Assembly: GCF_016583985.1 (NCBI RefSeq)
Contig: NZ_NRSD01000005.1
Coordinates: 124,001-188,000 of the forward strand
Length of the DNA stretch: 64,000 nt
Direction of reading: 5' to 3'
Source: Thiocapsa imhoffii
Lineage (GTDB): Bacteria > Pseudomonadota > Gammaproteobacteria > Chromatiales > Chromatiaceae
A program made the position numbers and the translations under genes. Of the stretch, positions 50,112 to 58,544 are shown piece after piece. How positions within the stretch are numbered: position 1 is the first letter of the stretch; each line of letters begins with the position of its first letter. The notes below the pieces were generated by a model. That model did no database searches. It was not told where the DNA came from and was given only the letters and a program-made list of their open reading frames with translations.

Positions 50112-50245
50112 AACACCCGCTCAAGACCAATCGATAGTTCGAAGAAGGCCGAATAGAACAATCCCTTCTTGTCCCCCAGATTGGCGCGACGCAGCGCCGT
50201 GAGGCCATTGCAAAGGCATGCTTGAGCAAGCAAGCCACTTGAGGT

Positions 50246-50464
50246 GGTTCAATTGTAGCCTGCTGGGACCATGCGGTCATGGAGCGCTTCTTTGGTTCAC
50301 TGAAAAGCGAGTGGCTGGCCGACCAGCGTTACCTCAACCGTGAGCAGGCCCGGCAAGACATCGTTCAGGACATCGAGATGGAGATGGAGTACCACAGCGA
50401 CCGACTCCACTCGTCCCTGGGGTACATCACCCCACAGCAACATTTTTTAGCGGTTGCTGCTTAA
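50246..50464 (+). mobile_element. IS3-family transposase C-terminal fragment
   Basis: Reads ACWDHAVMERFFGSLKSEWLADQRYLNREQARQDIVQDIEMEMEYHSDRLHSSLGYITPQQHF, the C-terminal end of the IS3-type OrfB integrase core (with the usual CWDNA-type block and the last acidic residue region). The DDE N-terminal part and OrfA are absent. A remnant, possibly of a copy that truncated the neighbouring HEPN-like gene. Confidence 0.85.
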
Positions 50465-50490
50465 TCCGTGTCCGCTGCGACTTGACCAGA

Positions 50491-50517
50491 ACAGGGAAAA
50501 CAGGGAAAACAGAGAAA
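50491..50517. repeat. 9-bp tandem repeat (3 units)
   Basis: ACAGGGAAA, ACAGGGAAA, ACAGAGAAA just after the IS fragment. Noncoding. Confidence 0.8.
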
Positions 50518-50657
50518 AGAGACTGGGCTGGCCGGGAAATAGGCCGATTCGGCACATCCGAAGGGGATGGCACCCGCAGGGCAAACCCTCGGAACCCCGC
50601 GCTACGCGGGGATTCGCGTAAAGAAAAAGGGCCTGGAGACGATCCAGACCCTTGTGC

Positions 50658-50676
50658 TTGGTGGCGGATGGTTGAC
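50658..50676 (+). repeat. 19-bp repeat, copy 2
   Basis: Identical to 47897-47915, in the same orientation. The two copies bracket the fic / HEPN-like / IS fragment segment. Confidence 0.8.
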
Positions 50677-50854
50677 GGCAGAAATGCTCCCTTAGTCGGC
50701 CATTTCGGGCCGGTGCAAAGCGGAGCGAATTCCCGCGAGCTTGCGGGTAGGCAACTGTCCGGAATCTCCGGAGGGTTGCGGGTGCGGGGACCAGTTATCC
50801 GGGATTTTCGGATAACTGGTGGAAGGCATCCGTCTTTGCCGGCACCCGCTCGGG

Positions 50855-53800
50855 TCATGCCTTCGGGGCCATATCGCCCGACGACCGTGGGCCTCGGGGT
50901 GAGAGCCGCTCATAGACCTGGCTGCCGAGCCATTTTGATACCAGTTCCTGCATGTTCGGCTTGCCCATGTAGTCGGTGAACAGCTCCTCGTTCAACTCCA
51001 TCCGCTCGATGAACAGTGATTCCAGCACCTGCCGGAATACCAGCTGGAACTTGTCCAGCGAGTTGACCTCGGCGGCCTTCTGCAGCGCTTCGTTCTGGCT
51101 CGCCGCCTCCGCAATCTGGTCGAAAAACAGCTGATCCGCCTCGTTGAGTTCGCCGCCAAAGCGCTCGTTGATGATGTCGATCAGACGTGACAGCGAAACA
51201 TGTTCCTCACGCACGATTCCGGACCCTACCTCACGTGGCCCGTCCAGCGGTTTGGCATAGCCTTCGTTCAGGCTGATCGAGCCTTCGCTGATCTTCTGTA
51301 ATCGGTAGTAGTCGAGCTCGACGTCTTCATCGAACTGATAGCCGGGTCCGTTCTTGCGCTTGGGTAGCTTGAGCGCGAGATGGCGCAGATAGGTGAAGAG
51401 CTTTTCGAGGTCGCTGTCCTGGTAGGGAATCACCTGACTCAGAAAGCTGTAGAGGTTGCGGAAGGCCTGCAGTTTGCCGCGCCAAAGCTCGGCCTCCTCC
51501 TCTTCCGCGTTCTGCATCCGTGCGAAGCGTGCGACCGCCTGGTCCAGAACGGCATTCATCGCCTTGTGATCGCCTGGGCTTTGCCGGCGCTTCGGCGCGA
51601 AGAACACGCGAGCAAACTCGGTCACTTCGGTCTGCAGATAGATGCCCGAGGCATCGAGCTCCGCCTTGACCTCGTAGAGCTTGTCCGGATCGACTTGCTC
51701 GCCCATGACCGAGCCTTCGTAATACTGGCGGAAGGCGTCCTGGATTTCGGCGGGGTCATTCACGAAATCCAACACGAAGGTGTCATCCTTCAAGGGGTGG
51801 GTGCGATTGAGTCTGGAGAGGGTCTGGACCGCCTGAATACCCGCCAAGCGCTTGTCGACATACATGGTATGCAGCACCGGCTGATCAAAGCCCGTCTGGT
51901 ACTTTTCCGCCACCAGCAGCACGCGGTAATCAGGCTTGGAGAAGGTGTCGGGCAGTGCCTTCTCCTTTACCCCGCCGTTCATCTCCACTTCCGTGTAGGT
52001 CTTCTCCGGCGTCTTGTCGTCTTCCACCGTGCCCGAGAAGGCGACCAGGGTCTTGATCGGGTAGCCCTTCTCCTGAATCCTGTGGTCGAACGCCTGTTTG
52101 TAACGCACGGCTTCCAGCCGCGAGCCGGTGACCACCATCGCCTTGGCGTGACCGCCGATCTTGTGGCGGGTGAAGTGCTGGAAATGTTCGACCATCACCT
52201 CGGTCTTCTGGCCGATGTTGTGCGGATGCATGCGCATGAAGCGGGCCAGCGCCTTGGCCGCCTTCTTGCGCTCGACGTTGGGGTCGTCCTCGGCCTTCTT
52301 GATCAGCTTGTAGTAGGTCTTGTAGGTGACGTAGTTCTTCAGAACATCCTCGATGAAGCCTTCATCGATGGCCTGGCGCATAGTGTAGCGGTGGAAGGGC
52401 TCGCCATCGCGGCCGAAGATCGCCAGCGTCTTGTGCTTCGGCGTGGCGGTGAAGGCGAAGAAACTCATGTTCGGCTGCCGGCCGCGCTTGGCCATGGCGC
52501 GGAACAGGTGCTCAAGCTCGACTTCGCCTTCCTCCTCGGCCATCTCTTGAGCCTTGCGGCGCAATTCGGCGCCTCCCAGCACGCCCTTGAGCTCCGTAGC
52601 CGTCTCGCCCGATTGCGAGCTGTGCGCCTCGTCGATGATCACCGCGTACTTGCGGGTCGGCAGGTGGCTCTTCGCAGCGTCGCCGCGCTCCTCGCTCAGC
52701 TTGGCCAATTGCCCGGACACGAAGGGAAACTTCTGCAACGTCGTGATGATGATCGGCACCCCGGCTTCCAGCGCTTCGGCGAGCTGACGCGAGTCCGCGT
52801 CGATCTTCTGCACCACGCCCTGACGGTGGTCGAACTGGTAGATGGTGTTCTGCAACTGGCGGTCCAGCACAACACGATCGGTGATGACCACGACGCTGTC
52901 GAACAGGCGCTCGTCGCGTGCGTTATGCAGGCTGGAGAGCCGATGTGCCAGCCAAGCGATGGTGTTGCTCTTGCCGCTGCCGGCCGAGTGCTCGACCAGG
53001 TAGTTGTGCCCCACGCCCTCGCTGGCTGCGGCCGCCACCATCCGGCGCACCGCCTGCAACTGGTGATAGCGCGGAAAGATCAGGCTCTCCTTACGCGCCT
53101 TCTTGCCGTCCTCGGTGACCTTCTCCTGCACGTCCACGTGTAGAAAACGTGCGAGCAGATCGAGCAGGCTGTCGCGCTGCAAGACCTCTTCCCACAGGTA
53201 GGCCGTCTTGTAGTTGCGCCCGTCTCGGTCGGGGGGATTGCCGGCGCCGCCGTCCAGGCCCCGGTTGAAGGGCAGGAAATAAGTGGATGGACCCGCCAGC
53301 CGCGTGGCCATGTGAGCCTCTTCGGTATCGACCGCAAAGTGCACCAGGCTGCGCTTGGCGAACGAGAAAATCGGCTCCCGCGGGTCGCGGTCGTGGCGGT
53401 ACTGGTGGATGGCGTTCGCCGCCGTCTGGCCGCTCAGGGGATTCTTCAATTCCAGCGTCACGACCGGAATGCCGTTGACCGACAGCACCACATCGAGCGA
53501 CTTTTCCGACTTCGGGCTGAAGCGCAACTGCCGGGTTAGCCCCAGCCGGTTGGCCTGGTAGCGCGCCTCCAGCTCCGGATTCAGCCCGTGGGCCGGACGG
53601 AAGAAGGCAATCCGCAGCGTGCGCCCGAAGCATTTGAAGCCGTGGCGCATGATCTCCAGTGCGCCATGGGTATCCAGCCACTTGCACAGCGACTCCAGCA
53701 CACGCGCACCGGTCTGCTCGCCGTGTAGCGCCTCCAGCTTCTCCCATACCTTGCTTTGGGTAGCGCGGATGAAGGCCAGCGTCTCGTCGGGAAAAATCGC

Positions 53801-53902
53801 GCGCTTGCGGTCGAAGCCGTTGGTATCGACGCGCGTGTATCCGTCACCCAGCAAGATCGTCTCGATGGCGGTTTCGAAGGCGGCTTCGGATGTGGACTTC
53901 AT
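50855..53902 (-). CDS. hsdR: Type I restriction endonuclease subunit R (HsdR)
   Basis: 1015-residue translocase and nuclease. The N-terminal nuclease has the PD-(D/E)xK pattern D137...E151-L-K153 (LDVVLSVNGIPVVTLELK). The SF2 motor has Walker A HSAGSGKS (305-312) and DEAH (424-427, IIDEAHSSQSG), then helicase C motifs (LLVAEKYQTGFDQP). The C-terminus is the HsdM/S-contacting helical region. AAGGA lies eight bases before ATG 53902. Last gene of the composite operon. Confidence 0.96.
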   Translation of the reverse strand: MKSTSEAAFETAIETILLGDGYTRVDTNGFDRKRAIFPDETLAFIRATQSKVWEKLEALHGEQTGARVLESLCKWLDTHGALEIMRHGFKCFGRTLRIAFFRPAHGLNPELEARYQANRLGLTRQLRFSPKSEKSLDVVLSVNGIPVVTLELKNPLSGQTAANAIHQYRHDRDPREPIFSFAKRSLVHFAVDTEEAHMATRLAGPSTYFLPFNRGLDGGAGNPPDRDGRNYKTAYLWEEVLQRDSLLDLLARFLHVDVQEKVTEDGKKARKESLIFPRYHQLQAVRRMVAAAASEGVGHNYLVEHSAGSGKSNTIAWLAHRLSSLHNARDERLFDSVVVITDRVVLDRQLQNTIYQFDHRQGVVQKIDADSRQLAEALEAGVPIIITTLQKFPFVSGQLAKLSEERGDAAKSHLPTRKYAVIIDEAHSSQSGETATELKGVLGGAELRRKAQEMAEEEGEVELEHLFRAMAKRGRQPNMSFFAFTATPKHKTLAIFGRDGEPFHRYTMRQAIDEGFIEDVLKNYVTYKTYYKLIKKAEDDPNVERKKAAKALARFMRMHPHNIGQKTEVMVEHFQHFTRHKIGGHAKAMVVTGSRLEAVRYKQAFDHRIQEKGYPIKTLVAFSGTVEDDKTPEKTYTEVEMNGGVKEKALPDTFSKPDYRVLLVAEKYQTGFDQPVLHTMYVDKRLAGIQAVQTLSRLNRTHPLKDDTFVLDFVNDPAEIQDAFRQYYEGSVMGEQVDPDKLYEVKAELDASGIYLQTEVTEFARVFFAPKRRQSPGDHKAMNAVLDQAVARFARMQNAEEEEAELWRGKLQAFRNLYSFLSQVIPYQDSDLEKLFTYLRHLALKLPKRKNGPGYQFDEDVELDYYRLQKISEGSISLNEGYAKPLDGPREVGSGIVREEHVSLSRLIDIINERFGGELNEADQLFFDQIAEAASQNEALQKAAEVNSLDKFQLVFRQVLESLFIERMELNEELFTDYMGKPNMQELVSKWLGSQVYERLSPRGPRSSGDMAPKA

Positions 53903-53929
53903 GGCGTCATCCTTTACGTGTCCGGTTCG

Positions 53930-54180
53930 TTAGTTAAAGAAACGGCGTTTCCTTCCGGCCTTCTCGGCGCCCCCGATCAGCATGAACATGGTTTGCAGCG
54001 CCTTGTTGCGGCACTCGCTGACATTGCCACGCAACAACTGGTCGAAGGAGACCAGCAGGGTGCCGGGATTGGAGAACTCGTCGGCAACCCGCCCTGCGCG
54101 GACTTGAATTCCAGGTCGTCACCCTGGGCCCAATCGAGCTGGCCGAGGATATCGAGGGGGTTGATGGGAGCGGGATTCAT
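53930..54180 (-). pseudogene. AlbA_2/ATPase (RecG-like) gene with internal deletion
   Basis: The N-terminal part reads [33 protein letters not shown], an AlbA_2 (schlafen-like) start. The sequence then jumps, out of frame, to SNPGTLLVSFDQLLRGNVSECRNKALQTMFMLIGGAEKAG, the conserved C-terminal HATPase_c_4 block. Roughly 300 codons between them are missing. It overlaps the small gene upstream by ATGA, so it was once a coupled operon member. Confidence 0.78.
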
Positions 54181-54371
54181 GAGTGCCTTGCCCCCTGCAA
54201 CTCGACATCGGGCGCATCCTCCCCGGCCACCAATGGCTTGCCGTCTTGCCAGGTCACAGCGTACTGACCCAGACGCCGCTTTTTCTCCAGCGCCTTGGTG
54301 ACGGCTCGGTGAAGCGCATCCAATTGCCTTTGCCCCTCAGCGGATGGAATCGTCCTTCGTGAGGCGTTCAT
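54177..54371 (-). CDS. Small protein paired with zeta-like kinase
   Basis: 64 residues: [47 protein letters not shown] helical N-terminus followed by a short beta hairpin. Its ATG overlaps the stop of the zeta-like gene (ATGA), so the two are translated together. Small size and pairing suggest an antitoxin or partner protein, but the order is opposite to classical epsilon-zeta and no known domain is visible. Confidence 0.65.
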   Translation of the reverse strand: MNASRRTIPSAEGQRQLDALHRAVTKALEKKRRLGQYAVTWQDGKPLVAGEDAPDVELQGARHS

Positions 54372-54949
54372 CGTTCGGCCTCTTCAATCAGAAGCTGATA
54401 ATAGACTTGGTGCAAGATATCGCGGTTTTCTTCACATTGCTCAAAAACCAGCACCGGACTTTCCCCATCGTTCATGAAACAGGTGCAGCGATCGACCTGA
54501 TGGCTGAAATCATCGAGCAGGTGGCGCAGGCTACGGGGAAAGCGCCGCTCGATATCCGCCAGCGGGATGGCATGCCCGCCATGCGCCACTCGCTCGGCGA
54601 CCCGTAGTTTCGACATTTCGGCGCTGGGCAGCGCCAGATAGATCAACTCGACGCACCAGTCGTCGCGGCGCAACCTCTCAACCAGCCGCAAATAGCTGCG
54701 TCCTGCCAGGGTGGTTTCGAAGGCAAAGTCTTCGCGTTTCCTGATTCGCTCCTCGATCGCGCGCAGGAAAATCCGACTGGCGGCGAGCAATTCCCGCTCC
54801 GGGGCGAGCGGCGCAAGTCCGGCGGCAATCAGGTCGGCGTTGATGAAATGGGAGCAGCCCGCGACCCTGGGCAGGTATTCCAGCGCGAAGGTGGTTTTGC
54901 CCGTGCCATTGGGGCCGGCGATGATCCAGCAATTGGGCCTCACTGCCAC
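54368..54949 (-). CDS. Zeta-toxin-like AAA/P-loop kinase
   Basis: 193 residues. Walker [10 protein letters not shown] (12-20), [13 protein letters not shown] (the zeta-type substrate loop with Asp) and [15 protein letters not shown] match the zeta/PezT kinase family, which phosphorylates UDP-activated sugars in peptidoglycan synthesis; some relatives have other targets. Start GTG 54949 (or GTG 54943), both overlapping the duplicated hsdR leader frame. Sits inside the type I RM operon. Confidence 0.82.
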   Translation of the reverse strand: MAVRPNCWIIAGPNGTGKTTFALEYLPRVAGCSHFINADLIAAGLAPLAPERELLAASRIFLRAIEERIRKREDFAFETTLAGRSYLRLVERLRRDDWCVELIYLALPSAEMSKLRVAERVAHGGHAIPLADIERRFPRSLRHLLDDFSHQVDRCTCFMNDGESPVLVFEQCEENRDILHQVYYQLLIEEAER

Positions 54950-54996
54950 ATCTCTTCGATGGCGGTTTCGAAAGCGGCTACGCTGGTGCGCTTCAT
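54940..54996 (-). pseudogene. Duplicated hsdR leader mini-frame
   Basis: ATG 54996 opens [18 protein letters not shown] and stops at 54940. The true HsdR begins [17 protein letters not shown], so this is a second copy of the hsdR 5' end; TCGATGGCGGTTTCGAA is shared at base level. The ATG overlaps the ptuB-like stop (ATGA) and the frame overlaps the zeta-like start. It looks like a scar left when the zeta module was inserted at the hsdR start, and it now may couple zeta translation to the operon. Confidence 0.8.
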
Positions 54997-55622
54997 ACGG
55001 CAGCCCTCGCTTGCTTTTTTCGTAGCCAATAGACGATCACCTGTGCGAACTCCGGCAGCTCGCCGGGTTGGCTGCCGTCCCATTTGGGTAGCTCGCGCGC
55101 CGGATCGACGCGGCGGCCGTCCTGCAAGCGTTGCTGAAATGCTGTGAGCACGGCCTTGCGATTGCTGATCAGACGCGGAAGATTAAGGTTGAGCACCGTG
55201 TTAAGGGCCTCGTCCATGTCCGCGTCATCCGCCTTGATCGTGCCGTCACCCAGAAAGCGGATCTGCCGTTCGATGGGGTGGGCGGGGTCGCACACGCTGA
55301 AGCACAGGACATTGTTGCCCTTGCGGGTATCGCAATGCTGCTCCCGTTCGGGCCGGCCGCGGCCGCCCAGGCAGGCACCATGGAGATTTCCGAAATCAAG
55401 CTGCCGCCCGGGGTGGTCGGCCTGGCATTGCCAGTGTTCTATCTTCATGCCCTCGGGTGTGGCCCGGATGCGTGACTGGCAGTAGCAGCACAGCCCGCGC
55501 TGCTCGGCCACCAACGCCTGCCGCAAGGCGGCCTTGTCGGCGTAGTTGTCGTAATCGGCATGCGGCTGCTGGCGATGCTGGGTCAAGCTGGCCGGCTCCG
55601 GCCCCTTTTGGATGGTCCGCAT
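54993..55622 (-). CDS. ptuB: HNH endonuclease, PtuB-like (TIGR02646 family)
   Basis: 209 residues. [10 protein letters not shown] (43-52), [12 protein letters not shown] (60-71), then NLHGACLGG and HCDTRKGNN match the HNH nucleases of Septu and retron-associated effectors (TIGR02646). Together with the ATPase upstream it forms a Septu-type pair. The ATG at 55622 follows the ptuA-like stop directly (TAGATG), and its stop overlaps the hsdR-leader ATG. Confidence 0.84.
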   Translation of the reverse strand: MRTIQKGPEPASLTQHRQQPHADYDNYADKAALRQALVAEQRGLCCYCQSRIRATPEGMKIEHWQCQADHPGRQLDFGNLHGACLGGRGRPEREQHCDTRKGNNVLCFSVCDPAHPIERQIRFLGDGTIKADDADMDEALNTVLNLNLPRLISNRKAVLTAFQQRLQDGRRVDPARELPKWDGSQPGELPEFAQVIVYWLRKKQARAAV

Positions 55623-56936
55623 CTACTCGTTGCCCTCCAGGAAACGAATCAAGGCACTGGCCCGGGTCAACTCGGGCTCGTCTTCGCCCAGTTTGCGTTC
55701 GAGATCTGCAATTGCGGCACGGGCATCGTTGAAGCGCTCCTGATCGATCAGCTCGAAGAGGGCCTTTAGCTCACAGTCCACCTCACGGTTGCGCACCGGC
55801 GCGCCCATCAACTCCTGCAGGATGCGGTTGGCATCCATGCCATAGGCCTCGGTGGGCAGGGTCACGCCCACCTTGCCATCCACGAATTCGAGGAAGCGCA
55901 CGCAGCGTGCCGGCACCTCGCCCAGCACCAGCGGCGAATGGGTGGTCACTACGAACTGAGAGGCCTTGAAGATGTCGCGCAGCCGTTGCAGGACATCGCG
56001 CTGCCACTTGGGATGCAGGTGCAGCTCGATCTCGTCGATCAAGACCAGCGCCACGCTCTCGGCAATCGGGTCGTCGCTGTCCGGGTTGGCGATGGCCAGG
56101 CGCCGGGTGAGGTCGAACACCAGGGCCAGCAGGCCGCGTTCGCCATCGGATAGTTGGTGCAGGTAAAACGGCTGGCCGCGCTTGTCCACCACGAAGCCGA
56201 GTCGCGGTTGTTCCTGGATGCGCAGGTTGCCGAACTCGGGCAGCAGCTCACCCACCACGGCACGCAGCGCGTCCAGCACCTTAAGGCGGCGTGGTTCGTT
56301 GGCAGCGCCCAACTTCTCCTGGGTGCGGAACCAGTGCATGAACTCGCGCAGCTCCACCTCGCGGTCATGCAGGGCACGGCCGTAGGCGATGGACGGGTTG
56401 AAGGGCTTGGCTTCAGGCAGGCTGCGCGGTTGGCCGGGCAACTGGCGCTTGGGCGAGAAATACACCGCCAGTGGCGGATGGGCAGCGTTCTTCAGGCTCG
56501 CCAGCGCAACGCGGGTTTCCTTGATGCCGGCATCCGGTTCGCCAGTCAGCGTGCGGCCGCTCAGCGCGTGGGCGAAATCGGTGTCGCCGGTGGCAGCTTC
56601 GGCCTGCCGCAGCAGCATGAAGCGGTCGCCCTTGTCGTCCGCCGCGCGCAAGCGCTGCACCCCGACGTTGATAAGCTGGCCATCGATCTGGATGCGGGCG
56701 GACACCTCTAGCGAGGCCTTGTCGCTGTGGATGTCGTCATCGGTGAAGTACAGCGGCGCCGAGCGCGAAGGCGTGAACTCCGGCAACGCCCGCGACAGCA
56801 ATACCGCCAGCGCGTGCAGCACCGTGGACTTGCCCACGCCGTTGACGCCGGCGATCAGTGTCACATCCGGCTCGAAGGCGATGTCGAGCTGCTCGAAGCC
56901 GCCACAGTGCGCGAGGGAGAGGGTTTCCAGTTTCAT
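55623..56936 (-). CDS. ptuA: AAA ATPase, PtuA-like
   Basis: 437-residue SMC/OLD-like ATPase. Walker A GVNGVGKST (30-38), the ABC-type signature LSDGERGLLAL (about 264-274), Walker B ALVLIDEIELHLHP (about 300-313) and the TTHSP switch. In Septu, PtuA senses phage infection and controls the PtuB nuclease. Its ATG overlaps the hsdS stop (ATGA). No reverse transcriptase is present, so it is not a retron. Confidence 0.84.
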   Translation of the reverse strand: MKLETLSLAHCGGFEQLDIAFEPDVTLIAGVNGVGKSTVLHALAVLLSRALPEFTPSRSAPLYFTDDDIHSDKASLEVSARIQIDGQLINVGVQRLRAADDKGDRFMLLRQAEAATGDTDFAHALSGRTLTGEPDAGIKETRVALASLKNAAHPPLAVYFSPKRQLPGQPRSLPEAKPFNPSIAYGRALHDREVELREFMHWFRTQEKLGAANEPRRLKVLDALRAVVGELLPEFGNLRIQEQPRLGFVVDKRGQPFYLHQLSDGERGLLALVFDLTRRLAIANPDSDDPIAESVALVLIDEIELHLHPKWQRDVLQRLRDIFKASQFVVTTHSPLVLGEVPARCVRFLEFVDGKVGVTLPTEAYGMDANRILQELMGAPVRNREVDCELKALFELIDQERFNDARAAIADLERKLGEDEPELTRASALIRFLEGNE

Positions 56937-58201
56937 CCGGGCATCTCCTCCAGCGGGATCTGGCCGGTGACAGCGGCCGAGATAAGCGCTGCGCGGCGCT
57001 CCTTCAGCAGATTGATGGAGCTTCTGATGTGTTCGCGGACTGGAGTCGAAGTCTCTGCGTCTCGCTTGAGGAATGTGACAATCTCCTCCTGCTCGGCCTT
57101 TGGCGGAAGAGGGATATGAATCTCGCCGTATCGCGTTGGGCTCAAATTGGCCTGACCGATGGCAGGAATCGCGTTCTTTCGGGCGAACTCTAGAAACAGT
57201 GACGCATTCAGTAGCGCGACCAAGTACTGCGGCACTGCGCGATGATTCGTACGAATACGAACCAGATAGGAAGCGAAGGTCAAAGGCTCTTCCGGGTCAA
57301 AATCCACAAGCCCGACTTTCGCGATCTGATCCAGACTGTTCGTTCGGTTGAAGAGCAGATCGTTTCGTCGGAGCAGCAAGTGGCCGTCGACCTCCGTGAT
57401 CATGCCGGACTTCGAAACATCAACCCGACCATCGACGATGCAACTCATACGGAGAACTGCAATGTATCCTTCGTCCCTGATGCTCTCCGATAGGCCATAG
57501 TCCGATGAAGCCCAAACGCGCTTCAGTTGGCAGATCTCCCAATGCGTTGGAATCTCGTCCAGCCACTCCAAGCCGGAGGGTTTGAGCGGGGCGTTGGGGT
57601 CGAGGCCACGCGTGACGACACGGCTGATTAGGGCGGCGCGCTTTTCTTCCAGCAGAGCCAGCATGCGTTCCTTCTCGGCAATCAGCCCGTCGATGCGGGC
57701 GGTTTCGCGGTCGAGGTAGTTGGCGATGAGGCGCTGAGTTCCAACTTCCGGCAAGCTGACCTTGATGTCGCCGAGATCGGATGCATTGATGGCCGGGTAG
57801 CTGACGCCAGTTGATCGGCTTTCGACCTCCCACAGGAATCGGTTCGCACGAAGGGCGTATTTGCAGAACCGGTGGTCAAGTACGTTCGATGGCCTGACGA
57901 CTGCAAATCCCGTCGAGACGATCAGATTCTCTGGCGGACTTTCGACTGGCGCGATGGCTTGCAGGTAGGTGCGGACGGTCGAGATGATGACGTCACCATC
58001 GCGCACGATGCGGCGGGCTCGGCTGGGTGCATCTTCGAAGCGATAGTTGACGATGTCGTGTACCCGCCCCTGAGAGTCAACATTGCCGATGTCGATGTAA
58101 GCCAGCTCGAAATCAGAATCGGTCGATTCTGAGAGCGCCTCGTCGTTAATCGTCGCAGCGTACTTCAGGCGCCGCGCAGCAAGCGAAGCGGTAGGTGTCA
58201 C
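56933..58201 (-). CDS. hsdS: Type I restriction-modification specificity subunit HsdS
   Basis: 422 residues with two target recognition domains and two conserved helical spacers. TRD1 ends at PEVGTQRLIANYLDRETARIDGLIAEKERMLALLEEKRAALISRVVTRGLDP, TRD2 near PLPPKAEQEEIVTFLKRDAE...LLKERRAALISAAVTGQI; the paired repeats LLEEKRAALIS and LLKERRAALIS are typical. Start GTG 58201 overlaps the stop of the duplicated hsdM tail (GTGA). It fixes the DNA sequence recognised. Confidence 0.95.
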   Translation of the reverse strand: MTPTASLAARRLKYAATINDEALSESTDSDFELAYIDIGNVDSQGRVHDIVNYRFEDAPSRARRIVRDGDVIISTVRTYLQAIAPVESPPENLIVSTGFAVVRPSNVLDHRFCKYALRANRFLWEVESRSTGVSYPAINASDLGDIKVSLPEVGTQRLIANYLDRETARIDGLIAEKERMLALLEEKRAALISRVVTRGLDPNAPLKPSGLEWLDEIPTHWEICQLKRVWASSDYGLSESIRDEGYIAVLRMSCIVDGRVDVSKSGMITEVDGHLLLRRNDLLFNRTNSLDQIAKVGLVDFDPEEPLTFASYLVRIRTNHRAVPQYLVALLNASLFLEFARKNAIPAIGQANLSPTRYGEIHIPLPPKAEQEEIVTFLKRDAETSTPVREHIRSSINLLKERRAALISAAVTGQIPLEEMPG

Positions 58202-58352
58202 TCCGTCACCTCCCGCAGCAAGTCCAGAATCCGCTCCTCCACGCCAGCCAGTCCCGCATCGATCTCGTGCAGCGGGCGCGGCGGCTGGTATGGAAAGAAC
58301 GCGCGGTTGAAATTGCTCTCGCAGTCAACCTTGCCGATGCCAACGTCGCGCT
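58198..58352 (-). pseudogene. Duplicated 3' end of hsdM
   Basis: Encodes [49 protein letters not shown], a diverged copy of the HsdM C-terminus ([48 protein letters not shown]). About 155 bases match 60011-60165. It separates the AlbA_2 gene from hsdS and keeps the ancestral hsdM-hsdS overlap. An in-frame start at 58557 exists but is probably not a gene start. Confidence 0.85.
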
Positions 58353-58544
58353 TGTCCGGCGTCGCGCAGTCGCGGCGATTCCCCATCGTGCAGAGCCGCT
58401 GTCCGGCAGGCCCTGCACGACGGCCAGTCAAGCAACGGTCAAGCAATGCGACCCGCCCAAGCGGCTGATATTCCGACAAAACATTCGCAAGGAGTGTCGG
58501 ATATTGCGATCCGATCAAGCATCGATCAAGCAACAAGGCCACGG

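Larger units (their letters stand above)
49405..50233 (-). pseudogene. Interrupted or phase-variable HEPN-like gene
   Basis: Frame 1 from 50233 reads KKGLFYSAFFELSIGLERVLKLVLKLVLILDHMARNQLVPPDSKTVEDYGHKLRALFDAAKAVCAARN...IEILGFLDTFAHPGGRYSNINKLTG, a helix-rich HEPN-like sequence. Frame 2 continues MVDPIARWGEIANQIML...AAKYAIYALVTLIAALRDVNG to a stop at 49405. The frames meet at a 7-bp tandem repeat (49811-49857). Removing one 7-bp unit gives a single frame of 273 codons. The 5' end is unclear (TTG 50233) and abuts IS-like DNA, so the start may be lost. HEPN assignment is tentative. Confidence 0.55.
50465..50854. other. Intergenic region between IS fragment and hsdR
   Basis: About 390 bases without a gene. 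It holds three 9-base ACAGGGAAA-type units (50491-50517), a terminator-like hairpin (50630-50655) and copy 2 of the 19-bp repeat (50658-50676) with its extended homology to 50725. Several short G/C palindromes occur at 50740-50830. Confidence 0.5.

Noticed and set aside
51380-53143. 587-residue plus-strand frame opposite hsdR
   Set aside because: Antisense shadow of hsdR.
54993-56936. Retron effector module
   Set aside because: The HNH family also occurs with retrons, but no reverse transcriptase or msr/msd-like sequence is present here; Septu-type fits better.
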